Source of the DNA: Desulfosporosinus sp049943955
Lineage (GTDB): Bacteria > Bacillota > Desulfitobacteriia > Desulfitobacteriales > Desulfitobacteriaceae
NCBI RefSeq assembly: GCF_049943955.1
Contig: NZ_JBNFTW010000005.1
Coordinates: 62,001 to 126,000, forward strand
Direction of reading: 5' to 3'
DNA: 64,000 bases
The translations under genes and the position numbers were made by a program. The notes under the pieces are model-generated. The model saw only the letters and a list, made by a program, of their open reading frames with translations. It did not search any database and was not told the origin of the DNA. Every line of letters starts with the position of its first letter. Within the stretch, counting starts at the first letter, position 1. Below, in pieces: positions 25,726-34,892 of the stretch.

Positions 25726-26889
25726 ATGGGAATCATTCATCAAGTCTATGGGTATTTCATGCCAACAGTAAACCTTATGGGAGCAGGAGCAGTACAAGAA
25801 ACCGGAAAACAAGCAAAATTATTGGGCGGTAAAAAAGTTTTCTTAGTAACCGATGCATTCCTGGAAAAGATCGGTATGGCTCAAGAAATTGCGGATATTA
25901 TCCGTAAAGAAGGCCTCGAAGTTGTCATTTACGGGGGAGCTGAACCAAATCCAACCGACAAAAATGTTCATGATGGATTTGATATTTACACTAAAGAAGG
26001 CTGCAACCTTATTGTTTCGGTGGGTGGAGGCTCTTCCCATGACTGTGCAAAGGGTATTGGATTGGTTGCCGGAAATGGTGGCAGAATTAATGATTATGAA
26101 GGCGTGGATAAATCTCCCTTGCCGATGGCCCCAATGATTGCCATTAATACCACCGCAGGAACGGCGGCAGAAATGACAAGATTCTGCATTATTACAGATT
26201 TAGCCAGACATATAAAAATGGCTATCGTTGACTGGCATGTAACACCTAATGTTTCTATTAATGATCCTTTATTGATGATGAAACAACCACCCAGTTTAAC
26301 CGCTGCAACCGGAATGGATGCTCTTACCCATGCAGTAGAGGCCTATGTTTCCACAATAGCTACACCTGTAACGGATTCGGCTGCTTTAATGGCCTTTAGA
26401 TTAATTAGCAAGTATTTGCGTCGTGCCGTGGCCAATGGGGAAGATTTCGAAGCCCGTGAACAAATGGCTTACGCTCAATTATTAGCTGGAATGGCATTTA
26501 ATAATGCCAGTTTAGGTTATGTTCATGCTATGGCCCACCAATTAGGAGGATTTTATAATTTGCCGCATGGTGTTTGCAATGCCATCCTTTTGCCTCACGT
26601 CTCACGTTTTAATATGATTGGCAATGTCGAACGTTACGCGGAGATTGCTGAAGCCATGGGAGAAAATATTACCGGGCTTTCAGCCAGAGAGGCTGCCGAG
26701 AAATGTTTCAGCTCTATAGCAACACTTTCTCAGGATGTTGGTATTCCTACAGGGTTAGCAGAACTGGGAGTTAAAGAAGAGGACTTTGCCCTTATGGCAG
26801 GTAATGCTAAGCTGGATGCTTGTCAATTAACGAATCCACGAACTGCAACCCTTGATCAAGTTATTCAAATTTATAAAAACGCAATGTAA
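25726..26889 (+). CDS. Iron-containing alcohol dehydrogenase (type III)
   Basis: ATG 25726 is preferred because GGGGG lies 8 bases upstream; ATG 25711 lacks a ribosome site. The 387-residue protein is a standard Fe-ADH: NAD-binding GGGSSHDCAKGIG near 92, TTAGTAAEMTRFCII near 140, and metal-binding histidines in LTHAVEAYVST and in GYVHAMAHQLGGFYNLPHGVCNAILLPHV (about 255-285). It interconverts alcohols and aldehydes with NAD. The perfect sigma-54 promoter and upstream activator sites indicate induction by the regulator at 10819-12690, linking it to the aldehyde oxidoreductase, its likely next step. It ends in its own terminator. Confidence 0.95.
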   Translation: MGIIHQVYGYFMPTVNLMGAGAVQETGKQAKLLGGKKVFLVTDAFLEKIGMAQEIADIIRKEGLEVVIYGGAEPNPTDKNVHDGFDIYTKEGCNLIVSVGGGSSHDCAKGIGLVAGNGGRINDYEGVDKSPLPMAPMIAINTTAGTAAEMTRFCIITDLARHIKMAIVDWHVTPNVSINDPLLMMKQPPSLTAATGMDALTHAVEAYVSTIATPVTDSAALMAFRLISKYLRRAVANGEDFEAREQMAYAQLLAGMAFNNASLGYVHAMAHQLGGFYNLPHGVCNAILLPHVSRFNMIGNVERYAEIAEAMGENITGLSAREAAEKCFSSIATLSQDVGIPTGLAELGVKEEDFALMAGNAKLDACQLTNPRTATLDQVIQIYKNAM

Positions 26890-26935
26890 AAGCGGATCTT
26901 ATGAGGAACTTATTATAAGAAGATTTCGTTAAGAA

Positions 26936-26999
26936 AATTAATGCGTTGGCAGAGAAGATTTTACTCATCTCGCCAGCGCATTAATTTTTCATAATATGA
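26936..26999 (+). terminator. Terminator after the alcohol dehydrogenase
   Basis: ATTAATGCG-TTGGC (from 26937) pairs with GCCAGCGCATTAAT (26982-26995), extended by AGAGA/TCTC, followed by TTTTTC. Confidence 0.85.
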
Positions 27000-27049
27000 A
27001 TTAGTCTTCTCACAGCCTCTGGTGAAAAAAATTGTGAAAAGGGAACAGA

Positions 27050-27066
27050 TACTCAAAGCTTGAGTA
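27050..27066. promoter_or_regulatory. 17-bp palindromic operator-like site
   Basis: TACTCAAAGCTTGAGTA is a perfect 7-3-7 inverted repeat ending 5 bp upstream of the -35 of the promoter at 27072-27100, a typical activator position. No known regulator consensus is recognised. Confidence 0.55.
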
Positions 27067-27071
27067 TTTAC

Positions 27072-27100
27072 TTGACGAAAATGTTAGTAATTGGTATACT
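27072..27100 (+). promoter_or_regulatory. Sigma-A promoter of the acetate-type transporter
   Basis: TTGACG (27072-27077), a 17-base spacer and TATACT (27095-27100). The leader to ATG 27283 is about 175 bases, with no gene or known riboswitch recognised in it. Confidence 0.8.
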
Positions 27101-27282
27101 CATATCATGAAAATTTAGAAAGTTCATATAATTAAATATTAAGGTCTTAATATATATTCTAAAGAAGTAACAATGATGGGAGGTGAAACAACTGGAGAGC
27201 TATGTTTTGGACTTATAACAATTTTATCATTCCAATGTCTCAGAACTTATGAATCATGAAAGTAAAGGGGAGTCGATGATTA

Positions 27283-27912
27283 ATGGCAGAGATCATGGAG
27301 ATCCGAGAAAGTTCAATTGCCGACCCAGGGCCACTTGGTTTAGCCGGTTTTGCACTTACAACATTCATACTTAGTCTGTCAAATGCGAAACTAGTTCCAG
27401 CGGAACTTGGTACATTATTTGTCCCTCTGGCACTATTTTACGGTGGTTTAGCCCAAATCCTTGCCGGAATGTGGGAGTTTAAAAAGAACAATACGTTTGG
27501 GGCAGTTGCTTTCACAACTTATGGAGCATTTTGGATGGGCTTAGCAGCCACTGTCATACTAGAGACACTCAAGATACTCAATTTTGGTGCTTCTGGTCAT
27601 ATAGCTCTTGGAGTATACTTAACAGGCTTCACCATTTTTACCTTCTACATGTGGATAGGGACTTTCAGAATTAACAATGCCTTACTGGCAGTATTTACCT
27701 TCGTGGAAATTGCCTTTGTTTTATTGGATTTAGCCGAATTTGGTATTATCTCAAGTGTTCCTGGGGGTATTTTTGGATTAATTACGGCAGCTTGTGCATG
27801 GTATGCCTCCGCAGCTGGAATTCTAAATCCACTTTATGGTCGTACGGTTCTCCCGGTTGGCTCTCGTGCTGTAACTGTTAAGAAACATTTTTCTTCAGGA
27901 AAACAGGCCTGA
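27283..27912 (+). CDS. GPR1/FUN34/YaaH-family acetate (organic acid) transporter
   Basis: AAAGGGGAG precedes ATG 27283. The 209-residue protein has six membrane helices and the family lead ADPGPLGLAGFALTTFILSL, close to the NPAPLGL signature. Other family features are GGLAQILAGMWEFKKNNTFGAVAFTTYGAFWM and a conserved ILNPLYGRTVLPVG near the end. Members (YaaH/SatP, AceTr) form channels or proton symporters for acetate and succinate in the cytoplasmic membrane. Next to alcohol and aldehyde oxidation genes it may export or import acetate. It has its own promoter with an adjacent palindrome and its own terminator. Confidence 0.93.
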   Translation: MAEIMEIRESSIADPGPLGLAGFALTTFILSLSNAKLVPAELGTLFVPLALFYGGLAQILAGMWEFKKNNTFGAVAFTTYGAFWMGLAATVILETLKILNFGASGHIALGVYLTGFTIFTFYMWIGTFRINNALLAVFTFVEIAFVLLDLAEFGIISSVPGGIFGLITAACAWYASAAGILNPLYGRTVLPVGSRAVTVKKHFSSGKQA

Positions 27913-27960
27913 TTGCCACCTTAAATTTATCCTTTGTTGGATTCAGCGAAGAACATTATA

Positions 27961-27988
27961 AACTCGGCATTATTGTCGAGTTTTTTTA
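27961..27988 (+). terminator. Terminator after the transporter gene
   Basis: AACTCG (27961-27966) pairs with CGAGTT (27977-27982), the stem extends inward as GCA/TGT, and seven T residues follow. The remaining bases to 28215 are AT-rich and show nothing else. Confidence 0.85.
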
Positions 27989-28215
27989 ATACATTTTTCA
28001 AAATATGATGAGGAATAACTATCCCATCTAATTTGATAATATTAAGACATATTAAACAGAAATCTTAAAGCTTTTAATTTTAATGTAAATAATAATATAG
28101 GAAATTGTTAAACTCAAAACTTACTGGTATCATAATATCTGAAGAATTGACTTTAAAACCTAAATCCTGATGCTTTGAGATAGAATCAGATGAATAAAGG
28201 ATTTGAACATAGATA

Positions 28216-30867
28216 ATGAAGAAATTAGTCATTGGAATATTAGCACATGTGGATGCGGGTAAGACGACCTTATCAGAGGGCATCCTTTATCTGAGCGGTA
28301 AAATTGGCAAACTAGGACGAGTAGACCATAAAAATGCTTATTTAGATACATTTGAGCTTGAACGAGCAAGGGGAATCACTATTTTTTCGAAGCAGGCCAT
28401 ATTTGAAATAGGCGAAACTCAGATTACGTTACTGGATACCCCTGGGCATGTGGATTTTTCAGCTGAGATGGAAAGAACACTTCAGGTACTGGATTATGCC
28501 ATTTTAGTTATAAGCGGTGCTGACGGGGTACAGGGGCATACGAAAACGTTGTGGCGGCTTCTTGACATGTATCAGATACCTGTATTTTTATTCATCAATA
28601 AGATGGATCAGAATGGGACGGATAAGGACTATTTAATGAGAGAAATAAAAAAGCAATTGAATGATGGATGCGTTGAATTTGAACATGTCAAGACAGACCA
28701 CTTTTACGATCAACTGGCCATGTGTGATGAAACAATGATGGAAGCCTATCTGGAAACAGAACATATTGAAACGGCGCAGATCAAAAAAGCAATTACGGAG
28801 AGGAACGTATTTCCGTGCTTTTTCGGTTCAGCCTTAAAATTAGAAGGCGTTGAGCAATTCATGCAGGGCATTGCCGACTATACCATAGTACCTACCTATC
28901 CCAATCAATTCGGAGCTAAAATATTCAAAATAACCAGAGACAATCAGGGAAACCGTCTTACGCACATGAAACTTACAGGCGGAAAACTTAAGGTAAAAGA
29001 TAGTTTGAATAATGGAATTTGGGAAGAGAAAGTAAATCAAATACGTATTTATTCCGGACAGAAATTTGAGACAGTGAATGAAACAGAAGCGGGTTCAGTC
29101 TTGGCTGTAACGGGTCTTAGCCAAACTAGAACGGGAGAAGGTTTAGGGATAGATGAAGCTTCAAATACACCGGTTTTGGAACCCGTATTGTTTTATCGGA
29201 TTATACTTCCAGAAGGCTGTGACCCAAGAGTAATGATTCCCAAACTGCGTCAAATTGAAGAAGAGGAGCCGGAACTTCATCTTGTCTGGGATGAACAATT
29301 ACAAGAAATTCAGGCACAGATCATGGGAGAGGTGCAAATCGAAATTTTGCAGAATCTTATACAAAGCCGTTTTGGTGTCCAAGTGACCTTTGATGCCGGC
29401 AGGATTGTCTATAAAGAAACGATTGCTAATGCCGTCGAAGGGGTAGGACACTTTGAACCATTGCGCCATTATGCAGAGGTCCACCTTTTATTGGAACCTG
29501 GTGAGGTGGGAAGTGGCCTTATGTTTGATGCAGAATGCAGTGAGGATACCTTAAGTAAAAACTGGCAAAGACTTATTTTAACCCATCTGGAAGAAAAAGC
29601 GCACAAAGGGGTTTTAACAGGATCAACAATCACAGATATAAAAATCACTTTGGTCTCAGGTAGAGCACACACTAAGCATACTGAAGGCGGTGATTTCAGA
29701 GAGGCTACCTATCGTGCGGTGCGCCAAGGATTAAAGGAAGCAGAATCTATATTACTGGAGCCTTATTATGCCTTTGAGCTGGAACTGCCGGTAAAAATGG
29801 TAGGAAGAGCTATGACAGACATCGAGAAAATGCATGGTATATGTGAACTATCACAGACAAATGGTGAGATATCGGTTCTTGTGGGGAGTGCCCCTGTTCT
29901 TACCATGAGAAATTATCAGAAAGAAGTTATCGCCTATACAAAAGGTCTTGGCAGGCTTTTCTTCAGTTTAAAAGGGTATAAACCATGCCACAACGCGGAG
30001 GAGATCATTCAAAGTATCGGCTATGATTCAGAAAGAGACATTGATAATCCAACAGGTTCTGTATTTTGTGCACATGGCTCAGGCTTTTTAGTGGATTGGG
30101 ATAACGTAAAGGATTACATGCATGTTGAGAGTTACTTTCAGAAAAAAGAAGATTCAACTGGAGAAGTGGCCCCTAAACGTGTCTCATACTCAGAAGAGAA
30201 GTGGATTAGCTTAGATGAGATTGACCAAATTCTTAATAATACCTTCTATGCGAACCAAGGAAAAAAATCCGCCTGGAAAAAACGCAAAACAGCCCACGAA
30301 AGTTATTACGAAGACTTTGTCTCTGTAAGCAGCGCGAAGGCAAACAAAGAGGAGTATCTCCTTGTCGATGGATATAATGTAATCCATGCCTGGCCTGAGC
30401 TCAAAGAACTTGCAGATAGCAATATGGACGGCGCCAGAATGAAATTATTGGATAGTCTAAGCAATTATCAAGGGGTTCGAAGAAGCCAAATTATCGTTGT
30501 GTTCGATGCTTACCTCGTTCAGGGGCATCTTGAAGAAGTCATCGACTATCATAATATTCATCTGGTTTATACAAGGGAGGCACAAACAGCAGACCAGTAT
30601 ATTGAAAAATTCGCTCATGATAATCAGAAAAAGTATAATATAACGGTTGCTACATCAGACGGTTTACAGCAGATTATTATCAGGGGGGAAGGATGTGCCT
30701 TATTATCGGCCAGAGAACTTAAGGCCGAGATCGAAGAGACTAATGAAAGAACAAAGCAGGAATATCAGGGAATACAGAGAAGACCACGCAATTATTTAAT
30801 GGACACATTGTCTCCAGAAGCAAAACAGCGGCTTGATGAACTGATTAAAGATGAAAATAAGACGTAA
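28216..30867 (+). CDS. Tet(M)/EF-G-like translational GTPase fused to Rae1/YacP endonuclease
   Basis: The 883-residue protein joins two ribosome-acting modules. Residues 1-650 are a ribosome-protection type GTPase: G1 AHVDAGKTT (10-18), G2 RGIT, G3 DTPGH near 75, G4 NKMD near 130, then the EF-G domains II-V (EELELPVKMVGRAM-like region near 525). After a charged linker, residues about 712-850 are a NYN/PIN-like YacP (Rae1) nuclease: LLVDGYNVIHAWPEL (D718), VVFDAYLVQG, TADQYIEKFAHD and VATSDGLQQ, with the acidic residues kept. Rae1 cuts mRNA in the ribosomal A site. The GTPase could deliver the nuclease to stalled ribosomes; this is inference. A Tet(M)-like drug role is possible but unproven. 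Confidence 0.9.
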   Translation: MKKLVIGILAHVDAGKTTLSEGILYLSGKIGKLGRVDHKNAYLDTFELERARGITIFSKQAIFEIGETQITLLDTPGHVDFSAEMERTLQVLDYAILVISGADGVQGHTKTLWRLLDMYQIPVFLFINKMDQNGTDKDYLMREIKKQLNDGCVEFEHVKTDHFYDQLAMCDETMMEAYLETEHIETAQIKKAITERNVFPCFFGSALKLEGVEQFMQGIADYTIVPTYPNQFGAKIFKITRDNQGNRLTHMKLTGGKLKVKDSLNNGIWEEKVNQIRIYSGQKFETVNETEAGSVLAVTGLSQTRTGEGLGIDEASNTPVLEPVLFYRIILPEGCDPRVMIPKLRQIEEEEPELHLVWDEQLQEIQAQIMGEVQIEILQNLIQSRFGVQVTFDAGRIVYKETIANAVEGVGHFEPLRHYAEVHLLLEPGEVGSGLMFDAECSEDTLSKNWQRLILTHLEEKAHKGVLTGSTITDIKITLVSGRAHTKHTEGGDFREATYRAVRQGLKEAESILLEPYYAFELELPVKMVGRAMTDIEKMHGICELSQTNGEISVLVGSAPVLTMRNYQKEVIAYTKGLGRLFFSLKGYKPCHNAEEIIQSIGYDSERDIDNPTGSVFCAHGSGFLVDWDNVKDYMHVESYFQKKEDSTGEVAPKRVSYSEEKWISLDEIDQILNNTFYANQGKKSAWKKRKTAHESYYEDFVSVSSAKANKEEYLLVDGYNVIHAWPELKELADSNMDGARMKLLDSLSNYQGVRRSQIIVVFDAYLVQGHLEEVIDYHNIHLVYTREAQTADQYIEKFAHDNQKKYNITVATSDGLQQIIIRGEGCALLSARELKAEIEETNERTKQEYQGIQRRPRNYLMDTLSPEAKQRLDELIKDENKT

Positions 30868-31013
30868 GATAGAGCAATAGGTGCAATTCCAAGAGAGAGT
30901 TATGCTTATAGTGATAGATTTTCAGTTCCTAGTTAAAAAGTCCTTCGAGTGCACATAATACGAAAAGCAATAAATAAGGCACTCGCTGAAAATTATAACT
31001 GGGCGGTGGAACT

Positions 31014-32438
31014 ATGTTATGGGTCATATTATTGGTTTGCATTCAAGTATTGCTCTTGGGAACTGTGATTATTCTTGAAAATAAAGATCCGGGAAAAACC
31101 GTAACCTGGTTATTTATTCTAAGTCTCCTGCCGCTTCTGGGTTTTCTTCTTTATATTCTGTTTGCTCAAAAGCAACGCAATAAACTGTTTAAGAAAAAGG
31201 CTCAAAAAACAAATAGGCCAAAACAAAGAATCAATGAATATGATACCTTCCCAAAGAATGAATACCCGACTTTTTCTCCGGATAATGATTTAGACCTTAA
31301 ATTAGCTAACCTCCTTATGAATAGTGGTTATGCCCACTTAAGGATTCATAATAAAGTTGACGTTCTCGTCAATGGCCGGGAGAAATTTAAAGCTTTGCTT
31401 CAATCGTTAGAAAATGCTGCCCATCACATCCATCTGAGCTATTACATTTTCAAGGATGATGAAATAGGTGCCGACGTCTTAAAAATTCTCTCTCAGAAAG
31501 TTTCTGAAGGAGTGGAAGTACGCGTTCTCCTTGACGGAGTGGGGAGCCTGTCCCTGGCTGGAAATTTCATGTCTACCATGAAACAAGCTGGAATCCAAGC
31601 TCAATGGTATTTTCCATTACGCTTTCCCTTTTTAACACCAAGGCTTAATTTACGTTACCACCGAAAAATTGTAATCATTGACGGATATGTGGGATACATG
31701 GGAGGGCTCAATATTGGAGACGAATATCTTTCTCGTGACCCGAAACTTGGATTTTGGAGAGATACTCATCTCAAATTATCTGGGGAATCCGTCCATACCC
31801 TGCAAGGTATCTTTCTTAACGACTGGTATACTGTAACTCATCAGGAGATAAACGGTGAAAACTACTTTCCTAGGGTTGAAATCGCTGATATACTTCCTAT
31901 TCAGATTGGTGCCAGCGGACCGGATTCTGATTGTGCATCCATTCTCCAAGGCTTTTTCATCGCGATAACCATGGCTAAGCAGAGTATTAAAATTGAGACA
32001 CCCTATTTTATACCCGATGAAAGTCTAATCATGGCTCTCAAGACTGCAGCTCTGTCAGGGTTAGATGTTCAAATCATTATCCAAGGAGTACCGGAACACA
32101 AAGTGACTTACTGGGCTATGAACTCCTATCTTGAAGAACTGCTCGAAGCAGGTGTTAAAATCTATAAGTATATGAAAGGAATTCTTCACGCCAAAGTTCT
32201 TCTCATTGATGATACTTTAGCATCTGTAGGGTCTGCTAATATGGATGTACGTAGTTTTTCCCTTGACTTTGAAATCTCCGCGTTTATGTATGATGAGAAA
32301 TTAACGTTGCTCTTAGCTAAAGACTTCGAAAATGATTTGCGTGAATCACGAAGTATCGACCTTGAAGTGTTCCAAACTCGTCCTTATTCTGAACGTCTGA
32401 AAGAGTCCTTTGCTCGTTTATTTTCACCACTGTTATAA
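31014..32438 (+). CDS. cls: Cardiolipin synthase (phospholipase D family)
   Basis: GGGCGGTGG precedes ATG 31014. The 474-residue protein has two N-terminal membrane helices (about 1-20 and 30-50) and two PLD catalytic motifs: HRKIVIIDGYVGYMGG near 220 and HAKVLLIDDTLASVGSANMD near 395, both complete HxKx4D. It joins two phosphatidylglycerol molecules to cardiolipin in the membrane. The size is that of Bacillus ClsA-type enzymes. It appears to be a single gene; a hairpin lies between it and the next gene. Confidence 0.95.
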   Translation: MLWVILLVCIQVLLLGTVIILENKDPGKTVTWLFILSLLPLLGFLLYILFAQKQRNKLFKKKAQKTNRPKQRINEYDTFPKNEYPTFSPDNDLDLKLANLLMNSGYAHLRIHNKVDVLVNGREKFKALLQSLENAAHHIHLSYYIFKDDEIGADVLKILSQKVSEGVEVRVLLDGVGSLSLAGNFMSTMKQAGIQAQWYFPLRFPFLTPRLNLRYHRKIVIIDGYVGYMGGLNIGDEYLSRDPKLGFWRDTHLKLSGESVHTLQGIFLNDWYTVTHQEINGENYFPRVEIADILPIQIGASGPDSDCASILQGFFIAITMAKQSIKIETPYFIPDESLIMALKTAALSGLDVQIIIQGVPEHKVTYWAMNSYLEELLEAGVKIYKYMKGILHAKVLLIDDTLASVGSANMDVRSFSLDFEISAFMYDEKLTLLLAKDFENDLRESRSIDLEVFQTRPYSERLKESFARLFSPLL

Positions 32439-32498
32439 CGTTATAATAGTTCCACAACTTTACCTTATCTTCAAATGTCTGTATAATATTACTAATTT

Positions 32499-32537
32499 CA
32501 AACCTCCCCGGCCGCTTCGCGAAACAGGGGAGGTTTG
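32499..32537 (+). terminator. Hairpin whose right arm carries a Shine-Dalgarno-like GGGGAGG
   Basis: CAAACCTCCCC (32499-32509) pairs perfectly with GGGGAGGTTTG (32527-32537). No T-run follows. The right arm GGGGAGG lies 8 bases before the ATG at 32542, so folding would hide it. It may terminate cls or control translation of the next gene, although a second site GGAGG at 32544 is outside the stem. Confidence 0.6.
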
Positions 32538-32553
32538 ATTCATGGAGGTAGGC

Positions 32554-33402
32554 ATGAAGTTATCGAAACGTACTAAATCTATTGGCGGCATTTTAGCAAT
32601 TGCTGCCGGGGCAATTATTGCCGCATATGGAGTTCAAGCCTTTGTCGTCCCTTCTGGGCTTGGCGGAGGAGGGGTTGGCGGTATAGCGCTGCTGCTCCTT
32701 TATACCTTAAAACTCCCTATTGGCTTAATGACCTTTTTGTTAAATATTCCTTTGTTCGTTTTGGGCTGGAGAGAAATTAACAAAGACTTTATTTTTAAAA
32801 CCATCTGGGGATTAGTTATATTTTCTATCTTCCTTGATCTCTTTAAAGGTATCAATCCTGTACCGTTAAACGATATCTTTCTTGGGGCAGTCTACGGCGG
32901 TGTGTTTTCGGGGATTTCCTCAAGTATTGTGTTTCGTTTTGGCGGAAGTCTGGGAGGAACGGATATTATTTCAAAAGTTATCCATCGAAGATATGGAGTG
33001 CCCATGGGAACGTCTGCTTTGGCGATCAATAGCCTGATAATTTTGGTTTCTTGGGCAATCTTAGGTTCAAATAGGGCTCTCTATACCTTAGTTAATCTTT
33101 TTGTCTACGGTCGGGTCCTCGACATAATTCAAAGCGGCGTACCTTCGAAGTCAATAACGATTATATCCGATCAACCGGAAGCTTTGGTCGATCGAATTAT
33201 GGTGGACTTAGGCAGAGGAGCAACTTTTTTAAGTGGCCGCGGCGCTTATTCTAACGAGCCTAAAAATGTTATTATCTGTGTAGTTAGTCTTCCGGAACTA
33301 GGTCGCTTAAAGCAAGCGGTGCGTGATGTTGACCCGGAAGCATTTATGATCGTATCCAATGCCGGGGAAGTTCTCGGCAGAGGATTCTTAAAAAATGAAT
33401 GA
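32554..33402 (+). CDS. YitT-family membrane protein (DUF161/DUF2179)
   Basis: The start at ATG 32554 is favoured by GGAGG 5 bases upstream; ATG 32542 is an alternative. The 282-residue protein has about five hydrophobic helices (about 10-175) with the family lead AYGVQAFVVPSGLGGGGVGGIALLL and GGSLGGTDIISKVIHRRYG. A cytoplasmic DUF2179 domain follows at about 200-278 (SITIISDQPEALVDRIM, GATFLSGRGAYS). Its biochemical function is unknown. Members are common in Firmicutes. It sits alone between cls and a diguanylate cyclase. Confidence 0.92.
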   Translation: MKLSKRTKSIGGILAIAAGAIIAAYGVQAFVVPSGLGGGGVGGIALLLLYTLKLPIGLMTFLLNIPLFVLGWREINKDFIFKTIWGLVIFSIFLDLFKGINPVPLNDIFLGAVYGGVFSGISSSIVFRFGGSLGGTDIISKVIHRRYGVPMGTSALAINSLIILVSWAILGSNRALYTLVNLFVYGRVLDIIQSGVPSKSITIISDQPEALVDRIMVDLGRGATFLSGRGAYSNEPKNVIICVVSLPELGRLKQAVRDVDPEAFMIVSNAGEVLGRGFLKNE

Positions 33403-33514
33403 ATAAAAATGATATAAAATTCTTGTTGCAGGATTTATGACACCGAAAAGAGAAATAGACAATATAAAACATACAAGTTATCCTTTACCAGTTATAGAAC
33501 AGAGGTGACGAACG

Positions 33515-34888
33515 GTGATAGGCGAGAAGAAATGGAGACCAAATAAAATTTGGGCTTTAGGCATGATTTGTTTCATGTTTGGTCTTACAATGATAATCAT
33601 GCTCCTAGGTGATCAAAGCATCTCTTTAGTATCCTTTTTCTTCCTTATCACAGCTTTAGTTGCTCTGTATTTTCCGTGGGAATTTTTATTAATTCAGATC
33701 ATTCTCGCCTCTGGCTTAACATTTCTTATTTTATATGAGCATACACACCGTCTAACACTCCTGCAATGGCTCCTCTATACATTTGTTTATCTCGTTATAG
33801 GCATTGCTGTTAATCGAGAGATCGATGCAATTCGTCAAATTCATCGACACGAAACAGAAATGTCAGCATTATCCGATATCTCGACCTCTTTAACAAAAAC
33901 TCTTGATTTGTGTGACTTAACTAATCAAGTGGTTGATCAAATCTTTTCTTTGTTTCGGGCAGACGGCTGTACAATTTACTTAATGGAAGATGGAGAAAAA
34001 TCGCTGCGGGTAATTAGTGCCCGTGAAAGTCAAAGTGATCCCGATATACTAACCAGTATTCTCAATAACCATCCCCGAGTGGGATTTGGCTTGGTAGGTT
34101 GGATTGCAGCAACAGGTGAAGCAGTCCTTACCGGAGATGCTGAACACGATCCAAGGGCTATACACATTCCAGGTACTCCCTATGATGACGAATCCGTCAT
34201 AGGAATTCCGCTTAAATTAGAAGAAGAAACCTTTGGAGTTCTTTGGATCTATACTCTGAGTTTAAATGCCTTTAGCAAAGATGATCTTCAATTAGCCCAG
34301 ATCTTTGCCAACCAAGTGAGTGTTGCCTTAGCGAACGCCCGCCTATATGAACATGTTCGCTGTCTGTCAGAGACAGACAGTTTAACAGGTCTATTAAATT
34401 CCCGTTCTCTTACTGATTTAACAGAACGTGCTATCAATCATGCCCGGACCACTAAGGGAAAAGTTTCGCTTCTGTTTATTGATTGTGACAACTTTAAAGG
34501 AATTAACGACCATTTTGGGCATCCCGTCGGGGATCAATATCTGCGTTTCTTAGCTAAACTCTTACTGGAAACTGTAAGAGAAGGGGATGCTGTGGTACGG
34601 TATGCAGGAGATGAATTTGTCATTCTCTTGCCTAAGACACCTCTCGAAGCAGCAGTCGGTATTGCTGAAAGGTTGCTTGAAACAACGCGCGTCAGAATTA
34701 TGGAAAATAATCCTTTGCTGCAAACCACAATTTCGGTGGGACTGGCTGTTTATCCGCTGCACGCTATGACAGCGGAAGAACTCATCAAACATGCCGACGA
34801 TGCTCTCTATTGTTCAAAACGCAATGGCAAAAACCAATTATCAATCTTTGATCCAAAGTCCAAAGGTATTTCTAATTTGAGTTCCTAA
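33515..34888 (+). CDS. Membrane GAF-GGDEF diguanylate cyclase
   Basis: The GTG start at 33515 follows AGAGGTG by 7 bases. The 457-residue protein has three to four N-terminal membrane helices (about 12-105), a GAF domain (about 125-275) and a GGDEF domain whose signature is AGDEF near 366 (RYAGDEFVILLPKT). AGDEF still fits active enzymes. The inhibitory I-site RxxD (REGD) lies five residues before it, so product inhibition is likely. It makes cyclic di-GMP from two GTP. It faces the deacetylase gene tail to tail with only 4 bp between stops. Confidence 0.93.
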   Translation: MIGEKKWRPNKIWALGMICFMFGLTMIIMLLGDQSISLVSFFFLITALVALYFPWEFLLIQIILASGLTFLILYEHTHRLTLLQWLLYTFVYLVIGIAVNREIDAIRQIHRHETEMSALSDISTSLTKTLDLCDLTNQVVDQIFSLFRADGCTIYLMEDGEKSLRVISARESQSDPDILTSILNNHPRVGFGLVGWIAATGEAVLTGDAEHDPRAIHIPGTPYDDESVIGIPLKLEEETFGVLWIYTLSLNAFSKDDLQLAQIFANQVSVALANARLYEHVRCLSETDSLTGLLNSRSLTDLTERAINHARTTKGKVSLLFIDCDNFKGINDHFGHPVGDQYLRFLAKLLLETVREGDAVVRYAGDEFVILLPKTPLEAAVGIAERLLETTRVRIMENNPLLQTTISVGLAVYPLHAMTAEELIKHADDALYCSKRNGKNQLSIFDPKSKGISNLSS

Positions 34889-34892
34889 CTGC

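Noticed and set aside
28216..30150. Calling the GTPase a plain tetracycline resistance gene
   Set aside because: The protein is much longer than Tet(M), is fused to a nuclease and lacks any mobile context, so a resistance call would be unsafe.
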